From: Streptomyces dioscori
GTDB lineage: Bacteria > Actinomycetota > Actinomycetes > Streptomycetales > Streptomycetaceae
Assembly: GCF_003024195.1 (NCBI RefSeq)
Contig: NZ_KZ679044.1
Coordinates: forward strand, 1 to 64,000
Reading direction: 5' to 3'
Length of the DNA: 64,000 bases
The notes under the pieces are model-generated. The model searched no databases. It saw only the letters and a program-made list of their open reading frames with translations, and had not been told where the DNA came from. Shown piece by piece: positions 7,980 to 16,242 of the stretch. Each line of letters opens with the position of its first letter. The stretch's first letter is position 1. Both the position numbers and the translations under genes were made by a program.

Positions 7980-9137
7980 TCAGCCGATGAGCGGATCTTC
8001 CAGAAGCTCGGCGAGCAGCGCCACGGCTTCCCGTTCTCCGTCGCCCACGACGTGCGTGTAGACGTCCATGGTCATGCTGATCTGACTGTGCCGCAGGATC
8101 GCCTGAGCGACCTTGGGATGCACCTTCAGGAAGGCCAGCAGGGTCCCGCAGGTGTGCCGGGCCAGCCGGACCGTGATGCGGCGGACACCGGCGCGTTTCA
8201 CCAGCCGCTCGAAACTCCGGGAGAAGCCCATCGGGTCGATCGGGCCGCCCCGTTCGGACGAGAAGACGAGATCCTGCCCCGGTTTCTGGTCCCAGCCGTC
8301 GCCAACAATCCGGCGTTCGAGGTCCTGGAGCTCCCGACGCTCCCGGAGGGCCCGGGCACAGAACTCCGGCAGCGGCAGCACAGCCTGGGACGACTCGGTC
8401 TTGAGGTCCTTGAGCACCAGGCCGTCGCCCTTGACCCGCTGCACCTGCTTGACGGGCGTGAACTGGCCCCGGTCGAAGTCGACGTCCTGCCACCGCAGGC
8501 CCAGGACCTCGCTGCGGCGCAGGCCGAGGACGAGCACCAGGACGCAGGCCGCGTACAGCCGGTGTGCGCGAGAGGCACGCAGGAAGGCGACGGCTTCCTG
8601 AGCGTTCCAGGGCCGTGCCTCGCCCTTGCTGACCTTGGGCATGTCCACCAGTAGCGCGACGTTCCGTGTCACCAGCTCCTCGCGTATGGCACGGTTCAGC
8701 GCGTTGCGGAGGACGCGCAGCACCTCGAAGCGAGCAGCGGCGCCAACACCGTCCGCCTTGAGCTTCGCCATGACGGTCCGGATCTGCGCGGGTGTCAGCC
8801 GGATCATGGCCTTCTTGCCGAGCTGGGGGACCAGGTAGAGCCGGACCTTGGACTCGTACTTCACGTACGTGTTGTGCTCCCGCTCCGGCTTCACGATGTG
8901 CTCCAGCCAGTAGGCCAGCCACTCGCCGAGGCTCCAGGAGCGGGACGGAACGGGAACGCCGTTGCGCTCCTGGTCCTGGAGCTTGCCGAGCTTCTCGTTC
9001 GCTTCGTCCCAGGTCCGGCCATACACGTACTTCCGCACTCGGTTGCCGTCCGTGTCGGTGACGTAGGCAGCGCCCTGGTACCGGCCATCGGACCGCTTCG
9101 CGATGGTGCCGCCGCCGTTGGGCCGACGCTTCGCCAT
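7980..9137 (-). CDS. int: tyrosine recombinase (integrase)
   Basis: 385 residues. An N-terminal AP2-like arm-binding region (GTIAKRSDGRYQGAAYVTD) is followed by a SAM-like core-binding domain and the catalytic domain. Catalytic candidates are Arg207 (LGLRRSEVLGLRW), Lys246, Arg327 (LARHTCG), His350 (LRHS) and Tyr360 (MDVYTH). The usual first His of the HxxR box is Arg324 (VRLAR), an unusual substitution. The enzyme would integrate and excise the element at tRNA-Ile. The start codon overlaps the xis stop, and int ends 57 bases from attL, the standard arrangement. Confidence 0.95.
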   Translation of the reverse strand: MAKRRPNGGGTIAKRSDGRYQGAAYVTDTDGNRVRKYVYGRTWDEANEKLGKLQDQERNGVPVPSRSWSLGEWLAYWLEHIVKPEREHNTYVKYESKVRLYLVPQLGKKAMIRLTPAQIRTVMAKLKADGVGAAARFEVLRVLRNALNRAIREELVTRNVALLVDMPKVSKGEARPWNAQEAVAFLRASRAHRLYAACVLVLVLGLRRSEVLGLRWQDVDFDRGQFTPVKQVQRVKGDGLVLKDLKTESSQAVLPLPEFCARALRERRELQDLERRIVGDGWDQKPGQDLVFSSERGGPIDPMGFSRSFERLVKRAGVRRITVRLARHTCGTLLAFLKVHPKVAQAILRHSQISMTMDVYTHVVGDGEREAVALLAELLEDPLIG

Positions 9138-9325
9138 CAGGCAGCCCTACCGATCTGACCCACGATGAAGTCGCGGACCGCGTCATCCGGGATGCGTCGG
9201 CATCCGTCGACCTTGATGGAGACGAGGCGGTGAGTGCGGATCAGGTCGTAGACCTTGGTCCGTCCGAGCTTGAGCCGCGTCATGACCTCGGGGACGGTCA
9301 GCAGCGAAGGCGAGGCGGTGGTCAT
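9137..9325 (-). CDS. xis: excisionase, MerR-like helix-turn-helix
   Basis: 62 residues, ATG at 9325. The core LLTVPEVMTRLKLGRTKVYDLIRT followed by LVSIKVDGCRRIP is the small winged-helix DNA-binding fold of excisionases (HTH_17). Such proteins bind attachment arms and steer the integrase toward excision. The gene is coupled at both ends: its start overlaps the repSA stop by four bases, and its stop overlaps the int start (ATGA). Replication, excision and integration are therefore probably one transcript. Confidence 0.9.
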   Translation of the reverse strand: MTTASPSLLTVPEVMTRLKLGRTKVYDLIRTHRLVSIKVDGCRRIPDDAVRDFIVGQIGRAA

Positions 9326-10716
9326 GCGTCGGCTCCTTCCAGGGCGAGCTGGCCGGGTAGTTCCTCGCGGGCGGTCTCTCGGCTGTGCTGGATGTCCCGG
9401 CGGATGTTGGCGGCGAGCCAGGATTCGCCGGGGGTGTTGCCGTGGCCGGCATAGGTCCAGTGGGCGAGCACGCGGACGGTCGTCTCCGGGTGGTCTGCGG
9501 GGTCGGGCAGGCCGAGGGAGACGCGTTGCTGAGCAGCCCGGTAGTCGGCGCGGACCTGGCGGAGGGCGCCGAGGGTGGTGGAGTAGCGGCGGGACTTCGT
9601 CGAGAAGTGGCCGCGGAAGCCGAGCATGTGGGCCCAGTCGCGGAGCTTGCGTTCGGGGTAGAGCGCGTGCAGGTCGAGGCAGGCCGCGATGAGCCGGGCG
9701 GGATGGTCGGGTACGCCGAGGAGGGCCAGGGCCTCTTTGTTGCCGATGCGCCGGTCGACGGTGCCGGTGGTTTCGGCGGCTTTGGTGGCGTATTTGGCGA
9801 CGTAGGAGGCGACGGCCTGTTCGGTGATGTCCTCGCCGTTGCCGAAGGCGCCGATGGGCTGTACGTCGAGCTGGGTGCCCCAGAGCAGCGTGCGGGCTTG
9901 CTGGTCCCCGGCGGGCGGGACGTCGACGGCGACGCGGGCGGCAGCGGCGTGGATGGCGTCGGTGAGCAGGTCGAGGGTGGCCCAGTGCGGGGGCGGGGAG
10001 TCGGGTCCGTCCGGTCCGTCGAAGCGGATGACGGCGTGGAAGTGCACGGCCCCGCGTTTCTGGTACTCGGCGACCTTGCCGAAGGAGACGCGCGATTGTT
10101 CGTGCGCGGCTTTCTGGGTCAGACCGGCGCGGCGGGCGATCTCGCGGCGGAGGTAGATCGTGAAGTAGCGCCACAGGTCGGAGGCGTGGTTGTTCCACAG
10201 CACCGCGCCTGCGTAGTCGTACGTGGCAGGGGTCAGGGCCGTGCCCAGTTCGGCGGCGTCCTCCTGGTGGTGGATGCCGCAGGCGCACGGCCGGTTTCCG
10301 GGCCGGTTGTGGACGGGGCCGAACGAGGGTGCGGTGAGGGTGGCGAAGACGCGCGGGTGCTCGCGGATGGTGGGAGGGGTGCCCTTGGCCGGGTCTCCGA
10401 TCAGTCCGGCGCGGATCAGGTGGTAGGTGTCGCCCGCGTAGGTCCAGGCGCAGGACGGGCAGCGGGAGGCACGGCGGTTGCCGCAGGCGAGGCGCAGTCG
10501 ACCGCCGGGTTCGGCGTCAGTGGAGTACGAGTGCAGCACGTGCCCGCTGCGGGCATCACGGGTGACGGTGGAGCCTTGCAGGTGGATGGGGTCGGAGCAG
10601 CCGCCGGTGCGGCGGATCTGGTCTTGGATGCGGTCGAAGCCTTCTGACCCGGCCAGCCTCAGCACGTCGGCGAGGGTGGCCGGGTCCAGGCCCGCCATGG
10701 TGGCGGTGTCAGACAC
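9322..10716 (-). CDS. repSA: RepSA-type rolling-circle replication initiator
   Basis: 464 residues. A zinc-ribbon-like CPSC is at residues 86-89 and CACGIHH at 144-150. The HUH metal motif is HFH at 225-227 in RGAVHFHAVIRFDG. A catalytic tyrosine segment SYVAKYATK follows at 304-312, with Tyr305 and Tyr309 as candidate nucleophiles. This matches the RepSA family that nicks the double-strand origin of pSAM2-like elements. It would drive replication of the excised circle before transfer. The start codon lies eight bases inside the end of the next upstream gene. Confidence 0.93.
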   Translation of the reverse strand: MSDTATMAGLDPATLADVLRLAGSEGFDRIQDQIRRTGGCSDPIHLQGSTVTRDARSGHVLHSYSTDAEPGGRLRLACGNRRASRCPSCAWTYAGDTYHLIRAGLIGDPAKGTPPTIREHPRVFATLTAPSFGPVHNRPGNRPCACGIHHQEDAAELGTALTPATYDYAGAVLWNNHASDLWRYFTIYLRREIARRAGLTQKAAHEQSRVSFGKVAEYQKRGAVHFHAVIRFDGPDGPDSPPPHWATLDLLTDAIHAAAARVAVDVPPAGDQQARTLLWGTQLDVQPIGAFGNGEDITEQAVASYVAKYATKAAETTGTVDRRIGNKEALALLGVPDHPARLIAACLDLHALYPERKLRDWAHMLGFRGHFSTKSRRYSTTLGALRQVRADYRAAQQRVSLGLPDPADHPETTVRVLAHWTYAGHGNTPGESWLAANIRRDIQHSRETAREELPGQLALEGADA

Positions 10717-10894
10717 GGGCGGTCTCCTGCCGACGAGCCGGAGCGCGGTGACCGGTGCCCTGGCAGGCCGGGCAGGTGACGTGGAGGGTGGCGCGGGTGC
10801 CGTCGCAGTGGCGGGTTCCGGTGGTGATCACAGCGGTGGCGAAGCCGTCGCAGGCGCGGCAGATACGGGCGCGGGCAGGGGCGAGCTGGGCCAT
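10709..10894 (-). CDS. small zinc-ribbon-like protein
   Basis: 61 residues with two Cys pairs, ICRACDGF and VTCPACQGTGH, resembling the DnaJ-type CxxCxGxG zinc unit. Such small Cys-rich proteins are common between repSA and spd genes in Streptomyces elements. Their function is unknown. A start at 10894 is preceded by AAGGGAAGC on the coding strand. The end overlaps repSA, so it is in the same operon. Confidence 0.7.
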   Translation of the reverse strand: MAQLAPARARICRACDGFATAVITTGTRHCDGTRATLHVTCPACQGTGHRAPARRQETARV

Positions 10895-10987
10895 GATGGA
10901 GCTTCCCTTTCGGGTCCGTCGGATCTGGAAGTGGTGCAGGCGCCCGGAGTGGCGGAAGTTTGGCGACCGAGGCCGCTCCGGGGGCCG

Positions 10988-11278
10988 TTAGCGCTGGTTG
11001 TTGAGGTCCTTGAGCAGCAGGCGCAGGACGACGGCGACGACGGCGACCGAGATACCGGTGACGGCCACGGCCAGGAGCATCGAGACCAGGACGGCGCCGA
11101 CGACCAGGACCACGGCGGTGCCGCCGCCGACGAGGGCGAGCGCACTACCGGGGGTGAGCTGGACCATGGGCCGTGCCGAGACCGGTGCGAGCGGGGCCGG
11201 AATGTCGGCCGCGGGGACCGGGGTGGACTGGGCCGGGGGCGGCGCGGTGTCGGGAGTCGGATACCTCGGGGTGAACAC
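10988..11278 (-). CDS. spdD: SpdD-type spread protein
   Basis: 96 residues from a GTG at 11278, with AAAGGA eight bases upstream. The N-terminus is VFTPRYPTPD followed by a Pro/Ala-rich stretch. After LTPGSALALVGGGTAVVLVV come two closely spaced membrane helices and a basic tail (LLLKDLNNQR). The pattern is that of SpdD proteins of pSAM2-like elements, which help plasmid DNA spread within recipient mycelium. It probably acts at the membrane with the other Spd proteins and TraSA. Confidence 0.82.
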   Translation of the reverse strand: MFTPRYPTPDTAPPPAQSTPVPAADIPAPLAPVSARPMVQLTPGSALALVGGGTAVVLVVGAVLVSMLLAVAVTGISVAVVAVVLRLLLKDLNNQR

Positions 11279-11301
11279 GATGGCTGTCCTTTCGAGTCGG
11301 G

Positions 11302-11457
11302 TTACTTGATCGCGGTGTCGACGGCGGGGCCCAGGAAGCTGTCGGCGACGAGGTAGCCGCCGAGCAGGAGCACGGCCACCAGCCACCACGGCGGGCGGGC
11401 GAGCTTGACGCCCAGGACGCCGATGACGAGCAGGGCGAGCCACATGGGTACGTCCAT
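11302..11457 (-). CDS. small two-helix membrane protein
   Basis: 51 residues from ATG at 11457. It begins MDVPMWLALLVIGVLGVKLA and continues PPWWLVAVLLLGGYLVADSF, giving two predicted membrane helices in almost the whole protein, and ends VDTAIK. It lies between spdD and spdA, 24 bases from the spdD start, so it is probably another spread or transfer accessory. No catalytic motif is visible. An internal ATG at codon 5 is an alternative start. Confidence 0.7.
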   Translation of the reverse strand: MDVPMWLALLVIGVLGVKLARPPWWLVAVLLLGGYLVADSFLGPAVDTAIK

Positions 11458-11471
11458 GACGGGATCTCCTG

Positions 11472-11660
11472 TCAGGCCTTGCAGCGGTGGGTGCGGGCGG
11501 TGAGTTCAGCGGCCGAGCGGTCGTCGTGCTCGGTGGAGAAGCCGCAGCCGGGGGTGGCGCAGGCGGCCGTGTGCTTGTCCCGGCCGCGCCCGTCGTAGTA
11601 GGTCGCGACTTTGACCGGCCCCATGCGGACCACGTTGCGGAAGCGGCGATAGGCAGCCAC
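11472..11660 (-). CDS. spdA: SpdA-like mobile element transfer protein
   Basis: 62 residues from a GTG at 11660 preceded by GGAAAG. The sequence has VRMGPVKVATYYDGRGRDKHTAACATPGCGFSTEHDDRSAAELTARTHRC in outline: a compact domain with Cys and His pairs (CATPGC, HRC) that may bind zinc. It matches the family annotated as mobile element transfer protein in Streptomyces. Its exact step in intramycelial spread is not known. Confidence 0.8.
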   Translation of the reverse strand: MAAYRRFRNVVRMGPVKVATYYDGRGRDKHTAACATPGCGFSTEHDDRSAAELTARTHRCKA

Positions 11661-11674
11661 GGGCGATCTTCCTT

Positions 11675-12343
11675 TCAGGCGAGTTGGAGTTGCGTGGTGA
11701 TCGCGTCGGTCATCGGTCCGGGCAGTCCGAGCCGGGCCGACAGATCAGCCGCGGGCATCGGTGAACCGGTTGAAGCCCGGTGTGCTTCGGCGATCTTGCG
11801 TGCGTGGTCGAGCAGGGCGACCGGGACCGCCGGGACGCTGGTCGGGGGCTTGGGCGGCGCGGCCGTCAGCTCCGGTGCCGGTTCGGGAGCCGGGGCGGGC
11901 GCGGGTTCGTCGGTGCGCTGCATCTCGACTTCCTGCGGAGCCGGTTCGTCCCTCACTGGCTGAGTGGGAGCGACCGGCGCCGCAGGGGTTGAGTGGACCA
12001 GCAGGGTGCCGCCGAGGAAGGCCAGGGCGGGCCAGCCAGCGACGAGGATGCAGAGCCAGGCAGGAACGGCGTTGAGGTCGAGGAGCCCGGCGGTGGCGAT
12101 GTTCGCGCCGAGTGAGGCGACCAGCGCGATGACGAACCAGGTCCAGGCCGATCGATCCCGGCGGGCGGTGCGCAGCCGACGCCAGGCGGCGACGAGCAGC
12201 AGGTCAACCGAGATCGGATAGGCCCAGGCTTTCCAGCCGGTCTGTCCGGCAGCGTCGGCCAGGTCGTGCAGGTGGGCGAAGGACAGCGCACCGGCGATGA
12301 CGGCCTGGACCATCACGGCGTCCGGACGGATCGAGCGGGACAT
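11675..12343 (-). CDS. DUF2637 membrane protein, SpdB-like
   Basis: 222 residues from ATG at 12343, chosen because GGGAGG lies directly upstream. The DUF2637 part (residues about 10-120) has four predicted membrane helices, with HLHDLADAAGQTGWKAWAYPISVDLLL and LVASLGANIATAGLL. A long Pro/Glu/Ala linker follows, then a C-terminal module (LLDHARKIAEAH, LSARLGLPGPMTDAITTQL) that looks like a small helix-turn-helix. DUF2637 proteins sit next to tra genes in many AICEs and are treated as spread proteins. Position between spdA and traSA supports this. Confidence 0.8.
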   Translation of the reverse strand: MSRSIRPDAVMVQAVIAGALSFAHLHDLADAAGQTGWKAWAYPISVDLLLVAAWRRLRTARRDRSAWTWFVIALVASLGANIATAGLLDLNAVPAWLCILVAGWPALAFLGGTLLVHSTPAAPVAPTQPVRDEPAPQEVEMQRTDEPAPAPAPEPAPELTAAPPKPPTSVPAVPVALLDHARKIAEAHRASTGSPMPAADLSARLGLPGPMTDAITTQLQLA

Positions 12344-12367
12344 GAGAACCACCTCCCTTCCAGGGGT

Positions 12368-13708
12368 TCAGCTGGTGACCGGCCGGGCCTTGCCCAGCGG
12401 AGGAGAAACGGCCGGCATGGCAGCGGGCACGTAGGGGCGGAAGGGCTTGAGGGCAGGGAAGTCCGGGACCAGGTGGGCGAACTCGCGGCAGACGGCCGCC
12501 ACCTCGTCCCGGGACGTGTCCGGGGTGCGGATCTTCGACCAGCCGCCGGAGGAGTCCGCCGCCACGGCGGTTCCGGGGCGCTCCATCGGGATCAGGCTGG
12601 CGATGGGGACCGCGTCGGGGGCCACATCGTTCAGGCCCATCTCGGCGGTCTGCTTGTCGTTGACCCGGTGCACCACCCGGCCGGTGAGCTGTGCGCGGAG
12701 CATGGTGGCGCCCTTGCCGAGGTCGGAGCCGAAGCGCTGGCCGCAGATCTCCAGGTAGATGCCGACCGAGCGGGCCATCTGCGCCAGCCGGATCAGCGCG
12801 GTCACGATCCGCTCGCGGCGCTCCTCGTCCTTCTTGGCGGAGATCAGGAACAGCTCCGCCACCTCGTCCACCAGGACGACGACCGGCACCGGCCGCAGCT
12901 CGGCAGGCAGCTCCCACATGTCCGAGACGCCATGCTGCCGCAGCTGGTCGAAGCGGTCTTCCATCTCCGCCACCAGGACCGCCAGCAGCGAGGCGGACTC
13001 GTCCGGAGTGGTGGCCAGCGCCGACAGCCGGGGGGCGTAGGCGGTCTGTTCCACCCCGCGCTTGCAGTCGATGCCGACCAGCGCCACCGGCAGTTGCGCG
13101 AGCCCCTTGATCAGGTTGCGCTGATACATCGACTTGCCCGAGTGGTTCGCGCCCAGGGTGAGCGCCATCGGAGCCTTGCGGTAGTCCCGCTCGAAAGCGG
13201 TCCCGTCCTCCCGCAGCGCAACCGGCACGACCATGCCGCGAGGGCGTGCCTTGCGCGGCATACGCACCCGGCGCAGCACGTCATAGCCGGTCATGCGCAG
13301 CTCGACGTACCCCGGCTTGGTCTCCGCCACGGTCACCGAGTACACGCCCCAGGCATGACGCAGCCGTTCCGAGGTGGCGATCAGGTCGGCAGGCTCCAGC
13401 CCGGCCGGAAGGAGCAGAGTGACCCGCAGACCGGTCGAGGTGCCCCGCACCCGGCGGATCTTCGGGGGCACCGGCTGCACCTCGCGGCGGGCGACGTTGC
13501 GCGTCATGAACGCCCGCAGGCCCGAGGGCTGCACCGTCAGCCCGCACACGTCCATGGTCGAGCGGTACGAGAGGACGAAGCGCCCCCAGGTGACCGGCAT
13601 CCCGACCAGCGACCAGTACACGCGAGGAGCGCGCACCTTCGCGTAGCCGAGACCACCGGCACCCGCGGCTGCTCCCGTGGCCTCCAGCCACACCGACAGG
13701 TCCGTCAT
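12368..13708 (-). CDS. traSA: FtsK/SpoIIIE-like conjugal transfer translocase TraSA
   Basis: 446 residues. Walker A is GANHSGKS at 186-193, and Walker B VVVLVDE is at 276-282, followed by a sensor-like segment (GIYLEICGQRF). There is only a weak hydrophobic N-terminus, so membrane anchoring may depend on partners. TraSA/TraB proteins of Streptomyces form hexamers that pump double-stranded DNA from donor to recipient hypha after recognising short repeats. Such a recognition site was not identified here. The gene is in the spd operon and starts two bases after the preceding gene. Confidence 0.93.
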   Translation of the reverse strand: MTDLSVWLEATGAAAGAGGLGYAKVRAPRVYWSLVGMPVTWGRFVLSYRSTMDVCGLTVQPSGLRAFMTRNVARREVQPVPPKIRRVRGTSTGLRVTLLLPAGLEPADLIATSERLRHAWGVYSVTVAETKPGYVELRMTGYDVLRRVRMPRKARPRGMVVPVALREDGTAFERDYRKAPMALTLGANHSGKSMYQRNLIKGLAQLPVALVGIDCKRGVEQTAYAPRLSALATTPDESASLLAVLVAEMEDRFDQLRQHGVSDMWELPAELRPVPVVVLVDEVAELFLISAKKDEERRERIVTALIRLAQMARSVGIYLEICGQRFGSDLGKGATMLRAQLTGRVVHRVNDKQTAEMGLNDVAPDAVPIASLIPMERPGTAVAADSSGGWSKIRTPDTSRDEVAAVCREFAHLVPDFPALKPFRPYVPAAMPAVSPPLGKARPVTS

Positions 13709-13710
13709 GA

Positions 13711-14040
13711 TCAGACCGCCGAGGTGATCGCGACCGCACGGAAGGAGATCCCGTGCCGCTTCTGGCCGTTGAACTCGTTCTCCCAGTCACGCGCCTTCAG
13801 GCCGACCACCTTCACCGGCAGCCCCGGCGCCAGGCCCTCCGGGATACCCGTCTCCGGGATCGTCACCTGGTAGAGGTTGCCCTCCCCCTCGTCCGAAACC
13901 AGCAGGCCCACGGTCGACAGGCCCGCACCGGTCTCCCGGTCCACGGCACGCTCCCCGGTCTTCTGATTGATGAGCTTCGGCGTCGGCGCGGTCGCCACGA
14001 ACACCACGGCGGTCGAGACATCGATCTTGAACGACGGCAT
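13711..14040 (-). CDS. SCO3933-family element regulatory protein
   Basis: 109 residues from ATG at 14040. It begins MPSFKIDVSTAVVFVATAPTPK and contains DRETGAGLSTVGLLVSDEGEGNLYQV and a C-terminal LKARDWE. This is the small protein found first in the transfer operon of many Streptomyces AICEs and named after SCO3933. Its beta-rich pattern resembles single-strand-binding or OB-like folds, but that is a guess. It is the first gene after the operator cluster at 14097-14168, so transcription of the transfer operon probably starts here. Confidence 0.78.
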   Translation of the reverse strand: MPSFKIDVSTAVVFVATAPTPKLINQKTGERAVDRETGAGLSTVGLLVSDEGEGNLYQVTIPETGIPEGLAPGLPVKVVGLKARDWENEFNGQKRHGISFRAVAITSAV

Positions 14041-14096
14041 GAAGTACTCCCTGAGTCGATGCGTCGAAGCAACCCGAAGAGGGACGCTCCCGCTCG

Positions 14097-14168
14097 CTGT
14101 CCTAGGACTGCGAGCAACTAGGGAGACTCTGACACGCAGTCCCGGGACTGTCAACAGTCCCAGGACTG
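14097..14168. promoter_or_regulatory. triple operator between transfer operon and gntR
   Basis: Three copies of a palindrome lie in the divergent promoter: CTGTCCTAGGACTG at 14097-14110, CAGTCCCGGGACTG at 14137-14150 (perfect) and CAGTCCCAGGACTG at 14155-14168. The last two are 18 bases apart. On the minus strand a TTGACA (complement of 14149-14154) lies between the second and third copies and is a plausible -35 box of the transfer operon. The neighbouring GntR/UTRA protein is the obvious candidate ligand, as KorSA is in pSAM2. Confidence 0.75.
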
Positions 14169-14201
14169 TGTTTGACTGTTCTCGTCGAGAGGAGCTGCGA
14201 G

Positions 14202-14993
14202 ATGACGCCCAAGTGGCGAGAGCTAGCGGACAAGCTGGCTGAGCAGATCAAGAGCGGTGAATACCCACCGGGCCAGCAACTTCCGCAGATCAGGGAGTTG
14301 GTCGCGGAGGGCGAGGGCTCAAAGTCCACGGTCCACGCGGCTTACAAGGCGCTGGAAGCAGAGGGACTGGTGACCTCATCCCGGGGCCACGGCACCGTCG
14401 TACGGCAACGGGTGCCGCTCAAGCGGCTCGGTATCTCCCGGTACGACAAGGCCAAGTGGCGAGACGGGGACGAGGTCGCGTTCATCGCGGACCGTGTGGC
14501 TTCCGGACGCAGCTACCGCCGGAACGAGCAGACGCAGACGGTAGACCTCGTTGAAGCACCGCCCGCAGTGGCAGCCGCACACGGGCTTTCTGAAGGGGCG
14601 CAGGTGTATGCCCGAGCGCGTGTCGTGAAGGAAGGCGACCAGCCGACCCACACGTTGACCAGCTACTACCGCCCCGAGCACGTCGAGGGCACGCGGATCG
14701 TGGACCCGACTCCGGGACCGGCCGGCCGTGGCGGTGGATTCCGGGTTCTGTACGACGCGGGCTACGAGATCGACCACATGAAGGAAGCGATTTTTGCCCG
14801 GGCGGCGACGTCGGACGAGGCGAAGCTCTTGCAGCTCCCAGCGGGCGAACCGGTCGTCGAGCTTCACCGGACGACGTACACGGCTTCTGGCACAGTGGTC
14901 GAATTCGCCATCGGTGTGCACGCGGCTTCGCGCTTTGCCTGGGAGTACGACTTCAAGGTCCCGGACTCGGCGAAGGGTGAGAAAGGGCAGTAA
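14202..14993 (+). CDS. GntR/UTRA transcriptional repressor (KorSA-like)
   Basis: 263 residues from ATG at 14202 with GAGGAGC upstream; an earlier start at 14172 would run through the operator region. The N-terminal winged helix shows IKSGEYPPGQQLPQIRELVAEGEGSKSTVHAAYKALEAEGLV, the standard GntR pattern. The remainder is a UTRA ligand-binding domain (VYARARVVKEGDQP, LQLPAGEPVVELHRTTYTASGTVVEFAIGVHAASRFAWEYDF). By position it should repress the divergent transfer operon and itself. The stop overlaps the next start (TAATG). Confidence 0.9.
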   Translation: MTPKWRELADKLAEQIKSGEYPPGQQLPQIRELVAEGEGSKSTVHAAYKALEAEGLVTSSRGHGTVVRQRVPLKRLGISRYDKAKWRDGDEVAFIADRVASGRSYRRNEQTQTVDLVEAPPAVAAAHGLSEGAQVYARARVVKEGDQPTHTLTSYYRPEHVEGTRIVDPTPGPAGRGGGFRVLYDAGYEIDHMKEAIFARAATSDEAKLLQLPAGEPVVELHRTTYTASGTVVEFAIGVHAASRFAWEYDFKVPDSAKGEKGQ

Positions 14994-15658
14994 TGATCTC
15001 GACGCAGGCCTGGGCCGACGCGCGATGCCTGTGGGATTACCACCAGATGGGCCACGCTCTTCGGCCGTGCTCAGTCGCGGTCGGCCTGGGCAGCCACGAC
15101 CTGGGCGTGGCCGACACGGCGGTGGACCTCTACGAGCGCGGCATGGCTCCGCTGCTCGTGTTCACGGGAGCCACCAGCCGCACGACACGGGATCGCATGC
15201 CGCGGGGCGAAGCGGTCCACTACCGCGAACGGGCCCTCGAACGAGGCGTGCCCGCCTCAGCGGTGCTCGTAGAGCCTCACGCCCGCAACACCGGCGAGAA
15301 CATCCGCTTCTCCAAAGCCTTGCTTGAGGAGGCGGGAGTGGACGTGGCCTCCGTGCTTCTGATCAGCAAGCCGTACGAGGAGCGGAGGGCGTACGCCACG
15401 GCGTGCAAGCTGTGGTCGGGAGTGGAGATCGTCAGCGCTTCTACTCCGATGGCGTTCGAGGAGTACGTGGATTCCATCGGGGATGTGCGGCTGGTCATCG
15501 ACATGCTTGTCGGCGCACTTCAGCGTCTACTGATCTACCCGGAGCAGGGGTTCATGATCAGTCAGTCCGTACCGGATCACGTGCTTGAAGCGTATGAGCG
15601 CCTTTGTCGCGAAGGCTTCACCAGTCGGCTCCTCCACACCGACACGGCTTCCACCTGA
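14993..15658 (+). CDS. YdcF-like (DUF218) protein
   Basis: 221 residues. The core follows the DUF218/YdcF pattern: VAVGLGSHDLGVADTAVDLYERG, LLVFTGATS, VLVEPHARNTGENI, VLLISKPYEERRAYATA. Family members bind nucleotide or S-adenosylmethionine-like ligands, but the reaction is unknown. The ATG shares a base with the gntR stop, so it is co-expressed with the repressor. In pSAM2 a Nudix protein, Pif, which blocks redundant transfer, is associated with korSA. The YdcF protein may fill that place, which is inference only. Confidence 0.8.
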   Translation: MISTQAWADARCLWDYHQMGHALRPCSVAVGLGSHDLGVADTAVDLYERGMAPLLVFTGATSRTTRDRMPRGEAVHYRERALERGVPASAVLVEPHARNTGENIRFSKALLEEAGVDVASVLLISKPYEERRAYATACKLWSGVEIVSASTPMAFEEYVDSIGDVRLVIDMLVGALQRLLIYPEQGFMISQSVPDHVLEAYERLCREGFTSRLLHTDTAST

Positions 15659-16041
15659 TCAACTCAGCCCGGATCAGCCCACGCCGCGAGGAATCCCCCA
15701 TCTGACCGGCCGGAGCGAGTTGTTACAGGTTTCTCTACCTCATCAAGTCCGGCTGCGCTCCGCTCCGCCGGGCGCGCTCCCGGCTCCGCCGCCCTCCGCG
15801 CTCATGCCTTCGGCCCGCGCTGCGGGCGCTGCGCCGACGCGCGCCCACGGATAGACGGGCCGGGCCGATGAGTGGCGATCACCGCACGAACGCGGCCACG
15901 GTCACAGATGTGCCTCCGGCGGGGGCGCTCCGACTCCGGGATGGAGGGGCCGCCGTTCGCGACTGCCGGCCGAGTGTGGTGTGCGCGGGGAGCTCCCATC
16001 CCGTCCACCGCCGACCCAGGCAGAGCCGAGCAGCCGCGGCC

Positions 16042-16091
16042 CAGGGCGTCAAGGTCGTTCGTACAGTGGCGCGCTCCACCTTGACGCCCTG
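16042..16091. repeat. 14-bp perfect inverted repeat
   Basis: Arms CAGGGCGTCAAGGT (16042-16055) and ACCTTGACGCCCTG (16078-16091) are separated by 22 bases. No T-run follows, and there is no gene ending next to it, so it is not an obvious terminator. It may be part of a single- or double-strand origin. Confidence 0.6.
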
Positions 16092-16242
16092 AACCACGCC
16101 CGCTCCACGGTGTGTGGGTCGACGGCGGACGGGATGGGAGCTGGGGCGAGTGGTGGGCTAAGGGGGGCGCCGCCGACCAGTACGGTTGCGATTTCCACGC
16201 CCAGTCACAGATCAGCTTCTGCCAGCGCACACCATCTGAGGC

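Noticed and set aside
9385..10647. A 420-codon plus-strand frame opposite repSA
   Set aside because: RepSA has HUH and zinc motifs and operon overlaps. The opposite frame is Gly/Ala/Val rich without recognisable domain.
15868..16092. Short frames on both strands in the 15.7-16.4 kb stretch
   Set aside because: They cross the perfect inverted repeat at 16042-16091, have no ribosome sites and give unlike products in overlapping frames.
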